Shown piece by piece: positions 1 to 8,142 of a stretch of 64,000 bases of DNA. Under the pieces are notes generated by a model. The model was given only the letters and a program-made list of their open reading frames with translations, did not search any database and was not told the DNA's origin. Origin of the DNA: Desulfosudis oleivorans. GTDB taxonomy: Bacteria; Desulfobacterota; Desulfobacteria; Desulfobacterales; SURF-7. Within the stretch, counting starts at the first letter, position 1. Every line of letters begins with the position of its first letter. A program made the position numbers and the translations under genes. The stretch lies in NCBI GenBank assembly GCA_020723325.1, contig DYJD01000026.1, forward strand, positions 44,543 through 108,542. Reading direction: 5' to 3'.

Positions 1-147
1 GACCCCAAACAGGGTATTGACGGAATAAGTGACCCGATCCAGTTTCCAGTCCAGTCCTCTGATATAGAGGACCGCGCGTACCGCGATGCCGATGAAAAAG
101 ATGAGAAACGCCAGCCATGCCAGCGGTCCAGTGACGATTGCGTACAT
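1..147 (-). CDS. hmcE: HmcE-like membrane subunit, N-terminal part (runs off window)
   Basis: The first 49 codons are visible; the rest lies beyond the left edge. They begin with one hydrophobic segment (about residues 10-30) followed by VLYIRGLDWKLDRV, as expected for the NarI-like cytochrome b subunit of Hmc/Tmc-type complexes. The ATG is preceded by GCAGGAGAAC on the minus strand, a good ribosome-binding site. It follows the small HmcD-like gene by about 36 bases and is the fifth gene of a minus-strand operon whose order (A, B, C, D, E) matches hmc of Desulfovibrio. The assignment rests mostly on position; the fragment alone is too short for a sure family call. Confidence 0.6.
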   Translation of the reverse strand, partial: MYAIVTGPLAWLAFLIFFIGIAVRAVLYIRGLDWKLDRVTYSVNTLFGV

Positions 148-183
148 AAGGTTCTCCTGCATACAGGCCCAAAAGGGGTAAAA

Positions 184-354
184 TCAGTGATGCCCATGCC
201 GGCCTGGTTTAGTGTCTTCCGGCTGATCATCGTCCCGGTCGGTGAGAAACAGAAAAAAACCGAGGAAACCCAGTAATGAGATCAGCATTACCAAATAGGT
301 TAAGCTTTCCGTATGCAACATAAATTCATGGAGCGAGTAAAATACAGAATGCAT
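184..354 (-). CDS. hmcD: HmcD-like small single-span membrane protein (56 aa)
   Basis: A 56-residue reading frame starts MHSVFYSLHEF, has one transmembrane helix (about residues 18-37, YLVMLISLLGFLGFFLFL) and ends in a charged, His-containing tail (RDDDQPEDTKPGRHGHH). Its place between the NrfD-like subunit and the NarI-like subunit is that of HmcD, a small membrane protein of unknown role in the Hmc complex. The start is close behind the stop of the upstream gene, consistent with one transcript. Sequence conservation in HmcD is low, so the name is given from size, topology and gene order. Confidence 0.6.
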   Translation of the reverse strand: MHSVFYSLHEFMLHTESLTYLVMLISLLGFLGFFLFLTDRDDDQPEDTKPGRHGHH

Positions 355-365
355 GTGTCATCCCT

Positions 366-1538
366 TCAATGGTTTGCTTGGTAATCCGGATGTCCATAGA
401 GAATCGGCATCCGGGTCACGATAAAACGATATACGAGGATCAGCAGAGTCACCATGAAAACCGAAATGCCGATTTCCATCCAGTGAGGGAAATAACGCTC
501 GGCAACCGGCAGATGGTAATTAAAGGCGATCACGGACACGTTCAAGCGGTTCAACACAATTCCGGCCACGGTCCAGGCAGCGGTGAAACGGATCAGTTTG
601 AGATTCTTCTCCCGGGCGCCCATGGCGTAGAGCAGGCAGGGCAGGGCCACAAAACCGAGGAGCTCGACCAGGAACCAGTATCCATAGGGGCTAGTCAACA
701 GGTGCCAATGATTGCCGGCGGTGATACCCACGATCTTGATGGTGAAGTAACCGGCCAGCACCAGGGCCGCGGCCTTGCCGAAACCCAGCACCAACCCGTC
801 GCTTTCCTGCAAATGGGTTGCATCCATTTTGTGGTGAAAAGCCTTATGGGACAAGGAGCCTTCGAAGATCACCATGGACAGCCCGGCGATAATGCTGGAG
901 ACAAAGAAAAACACGGGCAGATAGGGGGAATACCAAAGGGGATGCAGTTTGGACGGCGCGATCAGAAACAGTGCCCCCAGGGAGGACTGGTGCAGGGTGG
1001 ATAACACCACGCCGAAAATGGTGAGGACCATGGTCAGCTTTACCGCCAGGTTGCGGGTCTTGGTAAGGCCCAGCCATTCCAGGGGCGCCGGCGTAAATTC
1101 CAGGAACAGGACGGTTAGGTAAAGGGCCACGCACAGGCCGACTTCAAACAAAAGGGATGTGGTGCCCCAGCCCACGATGAAAGGATAGGGCAGGCGCCAG
1201 GGCCGGCCCACATCGTAATGCAAGGCGATGACCACGAACAAGTATCCGAGAAAGCCGGTCAGAACTGCCGGCCTCACCGCGGAATGATAGCGTTTCATGC
1301 CGAAAACATAGACCGCCGCCGAGGTGACATAACCGCCGGCTGCCAGGGCCACGCCCACCAGCAGGTCAAAGCCGATCCAGATGCCCCAGGGGCTGTGGTT
1401 GGACAGATTGGAAACCGCCCCCAGCCCTTTGGTAAAACGCAGGACGGTGATGAACAGCCCCACGATGACAATGAGGCCGGCAATGAGATTGAATGGTGTC
1501 AGCTTGGAGCTGTTGGGTGCAGTGTTTTCTGTGGACAT
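366..1538 (-). CDS. hmcC: NrfD/HmcC-type integral membrane quinone-interacting subunit
   Basis: A 390-residue, almost entirely hydrophobic protein with about ten membrane segments, starting at residue 16 (LIAGLIVIVGLFITVL) and including the family-typical NHSPWGIWIGFDLLVGVALAAGGYV region near residues 46-70. NrfD/HmcC proteins anchor periplasmic iron-sulfur and cytochrome subunits and exchange electrons with the menaquinone pool. The ATG follows the stop codon of the iron-sulfur subunit directly (TAG-ATG), with the GGGGGAGGAAG ribosome-binding site lying inside the end of that gene, so the two are translationally coupled. Length matches HmcC. Confidence 0.88.
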   Translation of the reverse strand: MSTENTAPNSSKLTPFNLIAGLIVIVGLFITVLRFTKGLGAVSNLSNHSPWGIWIGFDLLVGVALAAGGYVTSAAVYVFGMKRYHSAVRPAVLTGFLGYLFVVIALHYDVGRPWRLPYPFIVGWGTTSLLFEVGLCVALYLTVLFLEFTPAPLEWLGLTKTRNLAVKLTMVLTIFGVVLSTLHQSSLGALFLIAPSKLHPLWYSPYLPVFFFVSSIIAGLSMVIFEGSLSHKAFHHKMDATHLQESDGLVLGFGKAAALVLAGYFTIKIVGITAGNHWHLLTSPYGYWFLVELLGFVALPCLLYAMGAREKNLKLIRFTAAWTVAGIVLNRLNVSVIAFNYHLPVAERYFPHWMEIGISVFMVTLLILVYRFIVTRMPILYGHPDYQANH

Positions 1539-2642
1539 CTATACTTCCTCCCCCTCACCCTTAGTTTGCGGTTTGGTTTCCGTTGCGGTGGCGGCTGCTT
1601 CCAGGGCTTTTTTGACAGCCTGTTCTTTGGCTTTTTCCGCCTGTTCCAGGGCTTTGTCCTTTTCTTTTTTGGCCTTGTCCAGGGCCTGGGTCAATTGGGT
1701 CTGGGCCTTGCGCTGGGCCTCGGCCACGGCCGCCGCCACAGCTTGGGCTTGTTCTTGGGCGGCGATTTTTTCCTTGCGCTTGTTCATGGCAAACACCCCG
1801 GTCAATAAAACCGGCCAGAGGCCCACCACCATGGGTACGATACTTAAAGCGCCGGCGGTTAATTCCGGTGCGGGTTTGATGCCCAGATCCTCCCGCAAGC
1901 CGACGGAGCCAAAGGGCACACTGGAAAGATAGAGCCAGCTTGTACCGCCCATTTCGTTTTCACCGTAAATATGATTCAGATATCGGCCCGGATGATTGCG
2001 GATACGCTCCCGGGCGATTTGAATCAGATCGGTGCGCTTGCCGAAGGTCAGGGCTTCTTTGGGGCAGGCTTCCACACAGCCGGGCAATAGGCCCTGTTCC
2101 AGCCGGGGGGCGCACAGGGTACATTTCAGCACCCGTGGGGTCAAAGGCTCGTTATATTCATAGGTGGGGATTTCAAAGGGACAAGCCATCATGCAGTAGC
2201 GGCAGCCCACGCAAACCGACGGGTCGTAAAGTACGGGTCCTTTTTCAGTTTTCTTAAAAGCGCGTACAAAACAGACCGAGGCGCAAGCCGGCTCAAGGCA
2301 GTGGTTGCATTGTATTTTACGGAACACCGGGATCGCAGCTTTCGGTTCTGAAGATTCGTAGCGGTTCACTACCGTATAGGCTTCATTGGTAGTAGCCCGT
2401 TTTTGTTCCAGTACCGTTAAGTCAGAGAAGGGTTTGGTAGGGGCCGCCAAATTATTAACCTGGTTGCAGGCCGCTTCACAGGAACGACAGCCCACACAGC
2501 GGGTGATATCATGCAGCACGCCCATGCTGCCGGGGTAGCCGGTGAAATGCCCGGTGGAGGCAGCCCCAGCGGATTTGGCGACCGTGGAGCCGATGCCGGC
2601 CGCGCCCATCCAGCCCAGGAATTTTCGTCTTGATATGGCCAT
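1539..2642 (-). CDS. hmcB: HmcB-like periplasmic 4x[4Fe-4S] ferredoxin subunit with membrane anchor and charged tail
   Basis: The chosen start gives [16 protein letters not shown], a twin-arginine signal peptide, with GAGG eight bases upstream; longer in-frame starts at 2690 and 2852 lack this and overlap the upstream gene. Cysteine motifs follow in the order expected for a DMSO-reductase-type four-cluster ferredoxin: [35 protein letters not shown] and CTLC...CVEAC. A hydrophobic helix ([20 protein letters not shown]) anchors the C-terminus, and the protein ends in an approximately 80-residue Ala/Lys/Glu-rich stretch predicted to be a charged coiled coil on the cytoplasmic side. It should carry electrons between the 16-haem cytochrome and the NrfD subunit. 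Confidence 0.85.
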   Translation of the reverse strand: MAISRRKFLGWMGAAGIGSTVAKSAGAASTGHFTGYPGSMGVLHDITRCVGCRSCEAACNQVNNLAAPTKPFSDLTVLEQKRATTNEAYTVVNRYESSEPKAAIPVFRKIQCNHCLEPACASVCFVRAFKKTEKGPVLYDPSVCVGCRYCMMACPFEIPTYEYNEPLTPRVLKCTLCAPRLEQGLLPGCVEACPKEALTFGKRTDLIQIARERIRNHPGRYLNHIYGENEMGGTSWLYLSSVPFGSVGLREDLGIKPAPELTAGALSIVPMVVGLWPVLLTGVFAMNKRKEKIAAQEQAQAVAAAVAEAQRKAQTQLTQALDKAKKEKDKALEQAEKAKEQAVKKALEAAATATETKPQTKGEGEEV

Positions 2643-2706
2643 TGATCGTTCCTCTATTCTATTTGCAAATGGACTTTGGGTCGATTGCATTTTATCCCAG
2701 CGCTCA

Positions 2707-4275
2707 TCACGATTGCCCTTTTTCCTTATGGCAGTCGGTACAGCCGGCCGGTTTATGGATCTCCATTTTTTTATGGCATTCCATGCATTGCAGATGATAG
2801 GCCCCCAGCAGGCCCGGCTTGATGCCGGCCGGATTGTTGAAGGCCGCGCCATGGCAGCTTCCGCATTGGGGCGGCTTTAGGCCGGCCGGGCTGTTGTGGT
2901 GGCAACCTTGGCAAAGGGTGGTTTGATCCGCATGGAAATAGCCGGCCAGTTTGCTGCCTTTAATTTCTTCAAACAAGCTGGTCACGATTTTACGGTGGGG
3001 AAATTCCACCGGCGTATATTTCTGCGACAGGCGTTTGATTAGTACTTTTTCCGGTATGGATTGGGTTTCCGGCAGTCGAGGAACCAAGGTCCTTTCTGCC
3101 AAGTAAGCGGCCGCGGCTGCGGTTTCTGCTTCCAGGCTGGCCTGGCCCTGTTCCACAGCCGGAAGTGGGGTATGACATTTACCGCATCCGCCGTTATCCG
3201 CCCGCTTTTTCCCGGAAATAGGCGTGTGGCAGCCGGCGCATTCCCGCTTGGCTTGGTTGCGGGCGTGGCAACCCAGACAGCTAGAGGCTGAATCCGGGCG
3301 GTGCATGGCTTGTTCCAAGCTGATTTTGGCGCCTTCCGGGGCACCGGTCATTGTATGACAAACATAGCAGTTCTGCATGCCGGCATGGTGGCAGACCCTG
3401 CAGGTATGGTTGCTTTCCTCATGGGCTTTGTGATCAAAGGGCACGAAGCTCATACGGTTTTCTATAGGCTCGGCACTTGTTTTTATCAACCGACTATCGG
3501 GTTGTTTGCGGTTCAAGCGAGGCACCGGCGCGATTTTTTCAAAACCGGCTTGGGATTCCAGGGTATGGCACCCTGCGCAAGTCGACGGACCACTCTTCTT
3601 TTTCTGTGAAGCGGTTTTCAAATGGCAATCAAGACAAGCGGTATGGGCTGCGGCGGACATGGAGCGCCGGTTTTTTTCCATGACCGGCTTGTGGCAAAAA
3701 CGACAGGAATCTTCCTGATCTTTTATATAAATCAGTTTTTGGGCGGCCTCGTCGTATTCATGATGACAGATTTCACACTTGTTTTCCAGGGCCTGAACAT
3801 GCCGATAATGCAAGGATGGGTCAAGCCCCATAGGTTGTCGATCCGCTTGAACAGTAGGTTTTTCCAGATGGCATCCACCGCATTCCACCGGCCCGGAGGG
3901 ATTGCTGTCGGCCGCCATGGCTTTGTGGCAGGCAATGCAATTTTCATGGTAAATATCCATGACCGTTTGGCGGTCGCGGTCTTCAATACGCTTAAACTGA
4001 AGGGAGAAGCGGTTTGCTTTGGGAAGATGGCAGGTGGTGCAGTCCAGGCGCTGTTTGGCCAGGATCGTGGTATGCCGGTCATGCGGAAAGGGAACCGCGG
4101 GGCGTTCCAGCTTCCCGAAAATCTTCATGGAGTCGATGAAGACGACATCTGCCGAACCGGTGATATTTATTGTCTCTGTTCGTGTTTCGGTTCCAAACCC
4201 TTGCATGCCCCAGATTGAAAATACGGCAATCAGGCAAAACAATGCTGTTCTGCCTATCGCCCTTCCCGTCTTCAT
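2707..4275 (-). CDS. hmcA: HmcA-like 16-haem high-molecular-weight cytochrome c
   Basis: The 522-residue protein has exactly sixteen CXXCH haem-binding motifs (first CTTCH, last CTDCH) and many extra His ligands, the number found in HmcA of sulfate reducers. An N-terminal signal peptide ([20 protein letters not shown]) places it in the periplasm. I chose the ATG at 4275 because GAGG lies nine bases before it; an ATG six codons earlier has no such site. It is the first gene of the hmc-like operon. Known HmcA takes electrons from periplasmic hydrogenase/TpI-c3 and passes them to the membrane partners. A linker of about 60 residues without haems (residues about 360-425) separates motifs 12 and 13. 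Confidence 0.92.
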   Translation of the reverse strand: MKTGRAIGRTALFCLIAVFSIWGMQGFGTETRTETINITGSADVVFIDSMKIFGKLERPAVPFPHDRHTTILAKQRLDCTTCHLPKANRFSLQFKRIEDRDRQTVMDIYHENCIACHKAMAADSNPSGPVECGGCHLEKPTVQADRQPMGLDPSLHYRHVQALENKCEICHHEYDEAAQKLIYIKDQEDSCRFCHKPVMEKNRRSMSAAAHTACLDCHLKTASQKKKSGPSTCAGCHTLESQAGFEKIAPVPRLNRKQPDSRLIKTSAEPIENRMSFVPFDHKAHEESNHTCRVCHHAGMQNCYVCHTMTGAPEGAKISLEQAMHRPDSASSCLGCHARNQAKRECAGCHTPISGKKRADNGGCGKCHTPLPAVEQGQASLEAETAAAAAYLAERTLVPRLPETQSIPEKVLIKRLSQKYTPVEFPHRKIVTSLFEEIKGSKLAGYFHADQTTLCQGCHHNSPAGLKPPQCGSCHGAAFNNPAGIKPGLLGAYHLQCMECHKKMEIHKPAGCTDCHKEKGQS

Positions 4276-4710
4276 ATTATTATCCTCGTTCATTTGGCAG
4301 ATTGATCCTTGCTTAGTTCTGACATTGGTGGCTATTGGGTTTGTTGTGGCGAGAAGTTGCTGAATGCGTGGGTCGATCGAAGAAAATGTCGGCTTGAAAA
4401 TGGCTTTAGTTCATCGTGCACATTATGTATGTTGGTTGCTGCCATCTTGGTTTCCCCTCTTTTCTTGATCTCCATAGTCAAGAAACAAGAAAAAGGTAAA
4501 CTAAATGAGAAAATCGTGGTTGTCAACCCTCTTTTTTCAAATACAGCTCTGACGCCACACGAGAAGACTATTGCTATTTTTTAATTTTCATTGGGTTAAT
4601 TCCGGATGGTCTTTCCCAACTTGGAAACCGCATACGATTTGTATTGATAAAATGAATAACATATTGTATCTATATACGAAATTTTTCAAACCATAAGGAG
4701 TTTGGCCATT
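4276..4710. promoter_or_regulatory. Divergent intergenic region hmc operon / sensor kinase
   Basis: About 430 bases lie between the divergent hmcA and sensor kinase starts. On the plus strand TTGATA (4644-4649) and TATCTA (4667-4672) are separated by 17 bases, a fair sigma-70 promoter for the kinase, followed by AAGGAG at 4695. No convincing promoter for hmcA could be picked out, and no coding region is supported here; a 64-codon frame inside it has no ribosome-binding site and no recognisable family. Confidence 0.35.
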
Positions 4711-6516
4711 TTGATACCGCCTCCACAGGAAATAGCTATATGGATTCGGGAACAATTGTTTGATGCCGTACCCATGGCCATTGCTTTTATAGACCAGGCT
4801 TTTAATCTTGTGTATGCCAACAAGGCCTTTGAAGACACTTTCGGCCCCTGGCGTCAAAAGAAATGCTATTCTGTGTACAAGAATAGGGGTACACTTTGTC
4901 CGGATTGCAAAGGTGCAAAAGCCTTTCTTGATGGTAAGGTCCGCATCAATGAAGAAGTCGGTATCAATAAATACGGAAAATTGACCCGTTATATCAAGCG
5001 AACCTTACCGATTGTGGATCAAGACGGCGACATTCCATTCCTGGTGGAAATGTGCATGGATGTCACTGAAATCGAGCAGATCCGCAGGGAGCATCAACTC
5101 CTCTTTGATCAGGTGCCTTGCCAGATTCTCTTGATCGACAGGAATTTTCGGATCGTCAAGACCAATGCCAGAACCCGTGAGATGCTGGGTGATGTTGACG
5201 GTAAACATTGCTTCCAAAGTCTGAAGGGCTTTGATCATACTTGCTCGGAATGTACGGCACGCCAGACCTTTGAAGACGGCGAGCTTCACACCGGCCATCA
5301 CATCTGGCGCACCAAGGATGGGCAGACCGTGCACCTGCATGTGATCACCGTGCCGCTAAAGATTACGGACAATGGTTTTGATATGGTCATGGAAATGGCC
5401 GTAGATGTCACAAAAACCATTAAATTAATGGAGGGACTGAATTACGCCCAAACTTTCCTGGAGACCCTGGTGGCCACTTCCATGGACGGTATTCTGGCAG
5501 TGGATTCCGGCGGCCGCATCACCATCATCAATCCGGCGGCCCGCAAACTCTTAGGCGCCCAAGTCAATCAGATCTTGACCCGGGAATCCCTGGCAGGTCT
5601 GCTGCCCGCAGGGGTTATTGAACAGGTGACCGAGAATCGGCGGCATGTCTATATACCGGAAACCGTGGTGACAAGTTTCACCGGTGAGGCCGTGCCGGTG
5701 CGCCTGGTGGGCAACCAGTTGCTGATGGACAATAAATCCCTGGGCATGGCTTTTTCTTTGCAGGATTTGAGTGAAATCAAAAAACTCCAGAACGCAAAAC
5801 TGGAAGCGGAAAGGCTCGCCGCCGTGGGCCAGACCGTGGCCGGCTTGGCCCACGGCGTGAAAAATCTGATCACTGCCCTGGAGGGTGGCATGTATATGCT
5901 CAACAGCGCAGTGCAGAAAGCCGATATCATGCGTTTGGAAAAGGGCATGGAAATGCTGCACCGGAATATCGAGCGGATGTCCACTTTTGTTAAGGCCTTT
6001 CTCGGTTTTTCAAAAGGTCGCAAGATCCGTCCGGCTCTCAACCACGCCGGGGATATTGTGAAAGAAGTCGTGGAGATGTATGCCGCCAAAGCCATCACCC
6101 TAGGCATCGGTCTGGAATATAAAGTACAGGCAGCCATGGAACCGGCGGCCTTGGATGCTGAAAGCCTGCACGAATGCCTGGCCAATCTGGTGGGGAATGC
6201 CGTGGATGCATGCCAAGGACGGGAGGACTCGGCCGAAGCCGGAATTCATGTAAATTGTTTTGAAGAAGATGACAGTATTCAAATTGTGGTGACGGATAAC
6301 GGCTGCGGAATGGATGCGGAAACCCGGCAAAAACTCTTCTCCACCTTTTTTACAACCAAAGGGCTTGACGGCACCGGACTCGGCCTGCTCATGAGCAAGA
6401 AGATCATTCAGGAACACGGCGGAACCATCGAGGTGCAATCGGAGCTCGGCAAGGGCTCTGTTTTTCATATCCGGCTGCCGCGCCGGCGGCTGCCGGAAAT
6501 CGTAAATGAGGAATAA
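4711..6516 (+). CDS. Soluble triple-PAS sensor histidine kinase with Cys-rich PAS domains
   Basis: No transmembrane segment is present, so this is a cytoplasmic sensor. Three PAS-like domains (about residues 15-125, 135-230, 245-365) precede a phosphoacceptor helix with AGLAHGVKN (His near residue 381) and a GHKL ATPase domain (N box NLVGNAVDAC, DNGCGMD, STFFTTKG...GTGLGL). The first two PAS domains each carry a matching cysteine cluster: KKCYSVYKNRGTLCPDC and KHCFQSLKGFDHTCSEC, a pattern that could bind a metal or act as a thiol switch. The start is uncertain: AAGGAG lies 10 bases before the TTG chosen here and only 1 base before a TTG at 4702. Three small genes follow at once on the same strand. 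No response regulator is adjacent. Confidence 0.85.
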   Translation: MIPPPQEIAIWIREQLFDAVPMAIAFIDQAFNLVYANKAFEDTFGPWRQKKCYSVYKNRGTLCPDCKGAKAFLDGKVRINEEVGINKYGKLTRYIKRTLPIVDQDGDIPFLVEMCMDVTEIEQIRREHQLLFDQVPCQILLIDRNFRIVKTNARTREMLGDVDGKHCFQSLKGFDHTCSECTARQTFEDGELHTGHHIWRTKDGQTVHLHVITVPLKITDNGFDMVMEMAVDVTKTIKLMEGLNYAQTFLETLVATSMDGILAVDSGGRITIINPAARKLLGAQVNQILTRESLAGLLPAGVIEQVTENRRHVYIPETVVTSFTGEAVPVRLVGNQLLMDNKSLGMAFSLQDLSEIKKLQNAKLEAERLAAVGQTVAGLAHGVKNLITALEGGMYMLNSAVQKADIMRLEKGMEMLHRNIERMSTFVKAFLGFSKGRKIRPALNHAGDIVKEVVEMYAAKAITLGIGLEYKVQAAMEPAALDAESLHECLANLVGNAVDACQGREDSAEAGIHVNCFEEDDSIQIVVTDNGCGMDAETRQKLFSTFFTTKGLDGTGLGLLMSKKIIQEHGGTIEVQSELGKGSVFHIRLPRRRLPEIVNEE

Positions 6517-6753
6517 ATGAAATACGCAAAATTACTGCAACTGGCGGGAAAAAAGGAGCAGGCGCCCTCCCTCGCGCCGCTGAATTGGAGTTGTGTTGAA
6601 AAGGAGCGCATGGATCAGGGACTTTGCGTGGGCTGCGGACTTCAACCTGCCAGCCGAACAAGTTATCTCTGTCCGGTCTGCGAGTCCCGTGACACCGCCG
6701 CCGGCATTCAAGCAGAGATCGACGCCCTCAAACAGCAGATTTTGAAGAAATAG
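6517..6753 (+). CDS. Small zinc-ribbon protein (78 aa)
   Basis: The ATG follows the kinase stop codon directly (TAA-ATG), so it is translationally coupled to the sensor kinase. The 78-residue protein has CVGCGLQ...CPVCESR, a treble-clef/zinc-ribbon type C-X2-C...C-X2-C arrangement, and a C-terminal helix (AAGIQAEIDALKQQILKK). I do not recognise a named family. The coupling suggests it helps the kinase, perhaps as a partner or adaptor, but that is inference. Confidence 0.7.
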   Translation: MKYAKLLQLAGKKEQAPSLAPLNWSCVEKERMDQGLCVGCGLQPASRTSYLCPVCESRDTAAGIQAEIDALKQQILKK

Positions 6754-6797
6754 TCATATGAACATGAATCACCGTTTGATTAGGATTGGGAAGGAAA

Positions 6798-6995
6798 ATG
6801 GCAAATCAGTACCTTTTTGAAATTCATCGTTATATCAGTGAAACATTGGAACAGATTAAATTGCGGCAGGCGGAAATGCTGCACCAGGGCAATGGGCTGG
6901 AAGCGGCCTTTTGGGAAGGGCAATTGCAGGAATTCACCGAACTCAAAGATTATCTCACGGAACAGTACAATTTGGCCACCCAATCCTATCCTTGA
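6798..6995 (+). CDS. Small helical protein of unknown function, paralogue of next gene (65 aa)
   Basis: The ATG is preceded by GGGAAGG. The protein (MANQYLFEIHRYISETLEQI...) is soluble and probably all-helical. It shares a pattern with the following gene: N-Y-L-x-x-I near the start, a central Glu-rich helix with a Gly in mid-protein, then a L..F...K.YL segment near residue 50. No known domain recognised. It lies 45 bases after the zinc-ribbon gene, in the same apparent operon. Confidence 0.6.
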   Translation: MANQYLFEIHRYISETLEQIKLRQAEMLHQGNGLEAAFWEGQLQEFTELKDYLTEQYNLATQSYP

Positions 6996-7034
6996 AACCG
7001 AGTCGGGCAGGAAAATAAGAAAAGGAAAAAAGGC

Positions 7035-7301
7035 ATGTCCCACAACTATCTTCTGGATATATACCAGCGCGTGGATCAACGCCTGGCCTCGGAAGCAGCC
7101 GCCCTGGCTGAATATGAGGCCGGGCAGCCCGGGCGGCGTCTTTCCGAAGGGCGGATCCATGCCCTGAACAGTTTTAAAGCATACCTAAGCCGGAATTTTG
7201 ATGTAAAACTGCCCCGCAGGATCTATAAACAGCTTTGCCTTCAGCGGGTTGTTCCCCAGCATGCGGAAACACAAACCATTAGCGCTAGTCATGTGCCATG
7301 A
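7035..7301 (+). CDS. Small helical protein of unknown function, paralogue of preceding gene (88 aa)
   Basis: Starts MSHNYLLDIYQRVDQRL with AAAGGAAAAAAGG upstream. The first 60 residues match the preceding gene product in layout (NYL..I, two helices, SFKAYLSRNF), so the two probably arose by tandem duplication. The last 25 residues (LCLQRVVPQHAETQTISASHVP) are extra, and the 3' end overlaps by 17 bases the 3' end of the convergent gene at 7285; the tail may therefore be a readthrough extension. Function unknown; operon context points to the upstream sensor kinase. Confidence 0.6.
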   Translation: MSHNYLLDIYQRVDQRLASEAAALAEYEAGQPGRRLSEGRIHALNSFKAYLSRNFDVKLPRRIYKQLCLQRVVPQHAETQTISASHVP

Positions 7302-7929
7302 TGCCGATATGAACGTTATTGGCGGCTGCGGCGCCGCCGGCGCCTGTGATGGTAGTGGTCCCGCCGCCGACATAAGTTTTGATCAAGACTTGCATCTGGC
7401 TGTGAAAATCAATGGGGGTGCCGTTGGCGACCTGACCCAGGCCGATGGTTTTAACATCACCGAAGTCGGCGATCTGGATTCCGTTGGGCAGACTGATGAT
7501 TACGGCAACATCGGATACGCGATCGGATACGGCAGGATTGGCTTCATTCAGAGCGCTCATCTGCAGGCTGCCGAAGCGCGCAGCATCAGCGGCGCTTATG
7601 CCGGGAATCCCGCCTGAAGCAATCGCGCTGGTGAATTCAGACCGGCTGATGATGTCGATGTCCAGGGTTCTTGAACCGAGAAAAGAGATCTCCTGGGTTG
7701 ATCCTTCGGCCTCAATGAGCAACCAGTTCGTGTTGTTGCCGAAAGCAGTTTCACCTTCATCGCCGTAACCGCTGACCCACGAGGATTTTTCGATCCGAAG
7801 GGTGTTGAGGAAAATACTGATACCGGCCTGGCCGGAAAGCTCTTCAAGATCTGCATCTGATATAGAGTCCAGTGCGCAAACAGAACAAGGGAACACCAGG
7901 ATCGAAAAAAATAATATCAATTTTTTCAT
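7285..7929 (-). CDS. Exported DUF6160-like protein (214 aa)
   Basis: A cleavable signal peptide (MKKLILFFSILVFPCSVCA) is followed by LDSISDADLEELSGQAGISIFL, the short 'L.ELSGQ.GISI' motif seen at the mature N-terminus of DUF6160/FilA-like surface proteins. The rest is rich in Gly, Ser, Ile and Asp and probably beta-structured; the C-terminal part is Gly/Ala/Thr-rich. It is likely exported to the cell surface or outer membrane. Function unknown. The gene is alone on its strand, and an AGGATG ribosome-binding site sits about 11 bases before the ATG. Confidence 0.65.
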   Translation of the reverse strand: MKKLILFFSILVFPCSVCALDSISDADLEELSGQAGISIFLNTLRIEKSSWVSGYGDEGETAFGNNTNWLLIEAEGSTQEISFLGSRTLDIDIISRSEFTSAIASGGIPGISAADAARFGSLQMSALNEANPAVSDRVSDVAVIISLPNGIQIADFGDVKTIGLGQVANGTPIDFHSQMQVLIKTYVGGGTTTITGAGGAAAANNVHIGIMAHD

Positions 7930-8142
7930 TCAAATCACATCCTAAAAGGGTTAATAGTTTGTTATGAAAGCCTTGGGCACTTTTATAAACGTTGTTTACT
8001 ACTATAACCGTACTCTTAAGTCAATGCCTTTTTGAAGTGGTTGCTTTCTTGTTTATTATACGCTAAAGTAGCCGGAAAAATAAGAATTTAATACGTCAGT
8101 CATCCATGTCATTCCAAAAACTTTCAATTTGCGTTTTGCGTT

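Noticed and set aside
369..1004. Long plus-strand frame opposite the NrfD-like gene
   Set aside because: It is antisense to a gene with clear family features, is rich in His/Gln/Gly as antisense frames of this GC pattern tend to be, and has no ribosome-binding site.
4332..4526. 64-codon minus-strand frame upstream of hmcA
   Set aside because: No ribosome-binding site, unusual composition and no recognisable motif; likely chance in the promoter region.
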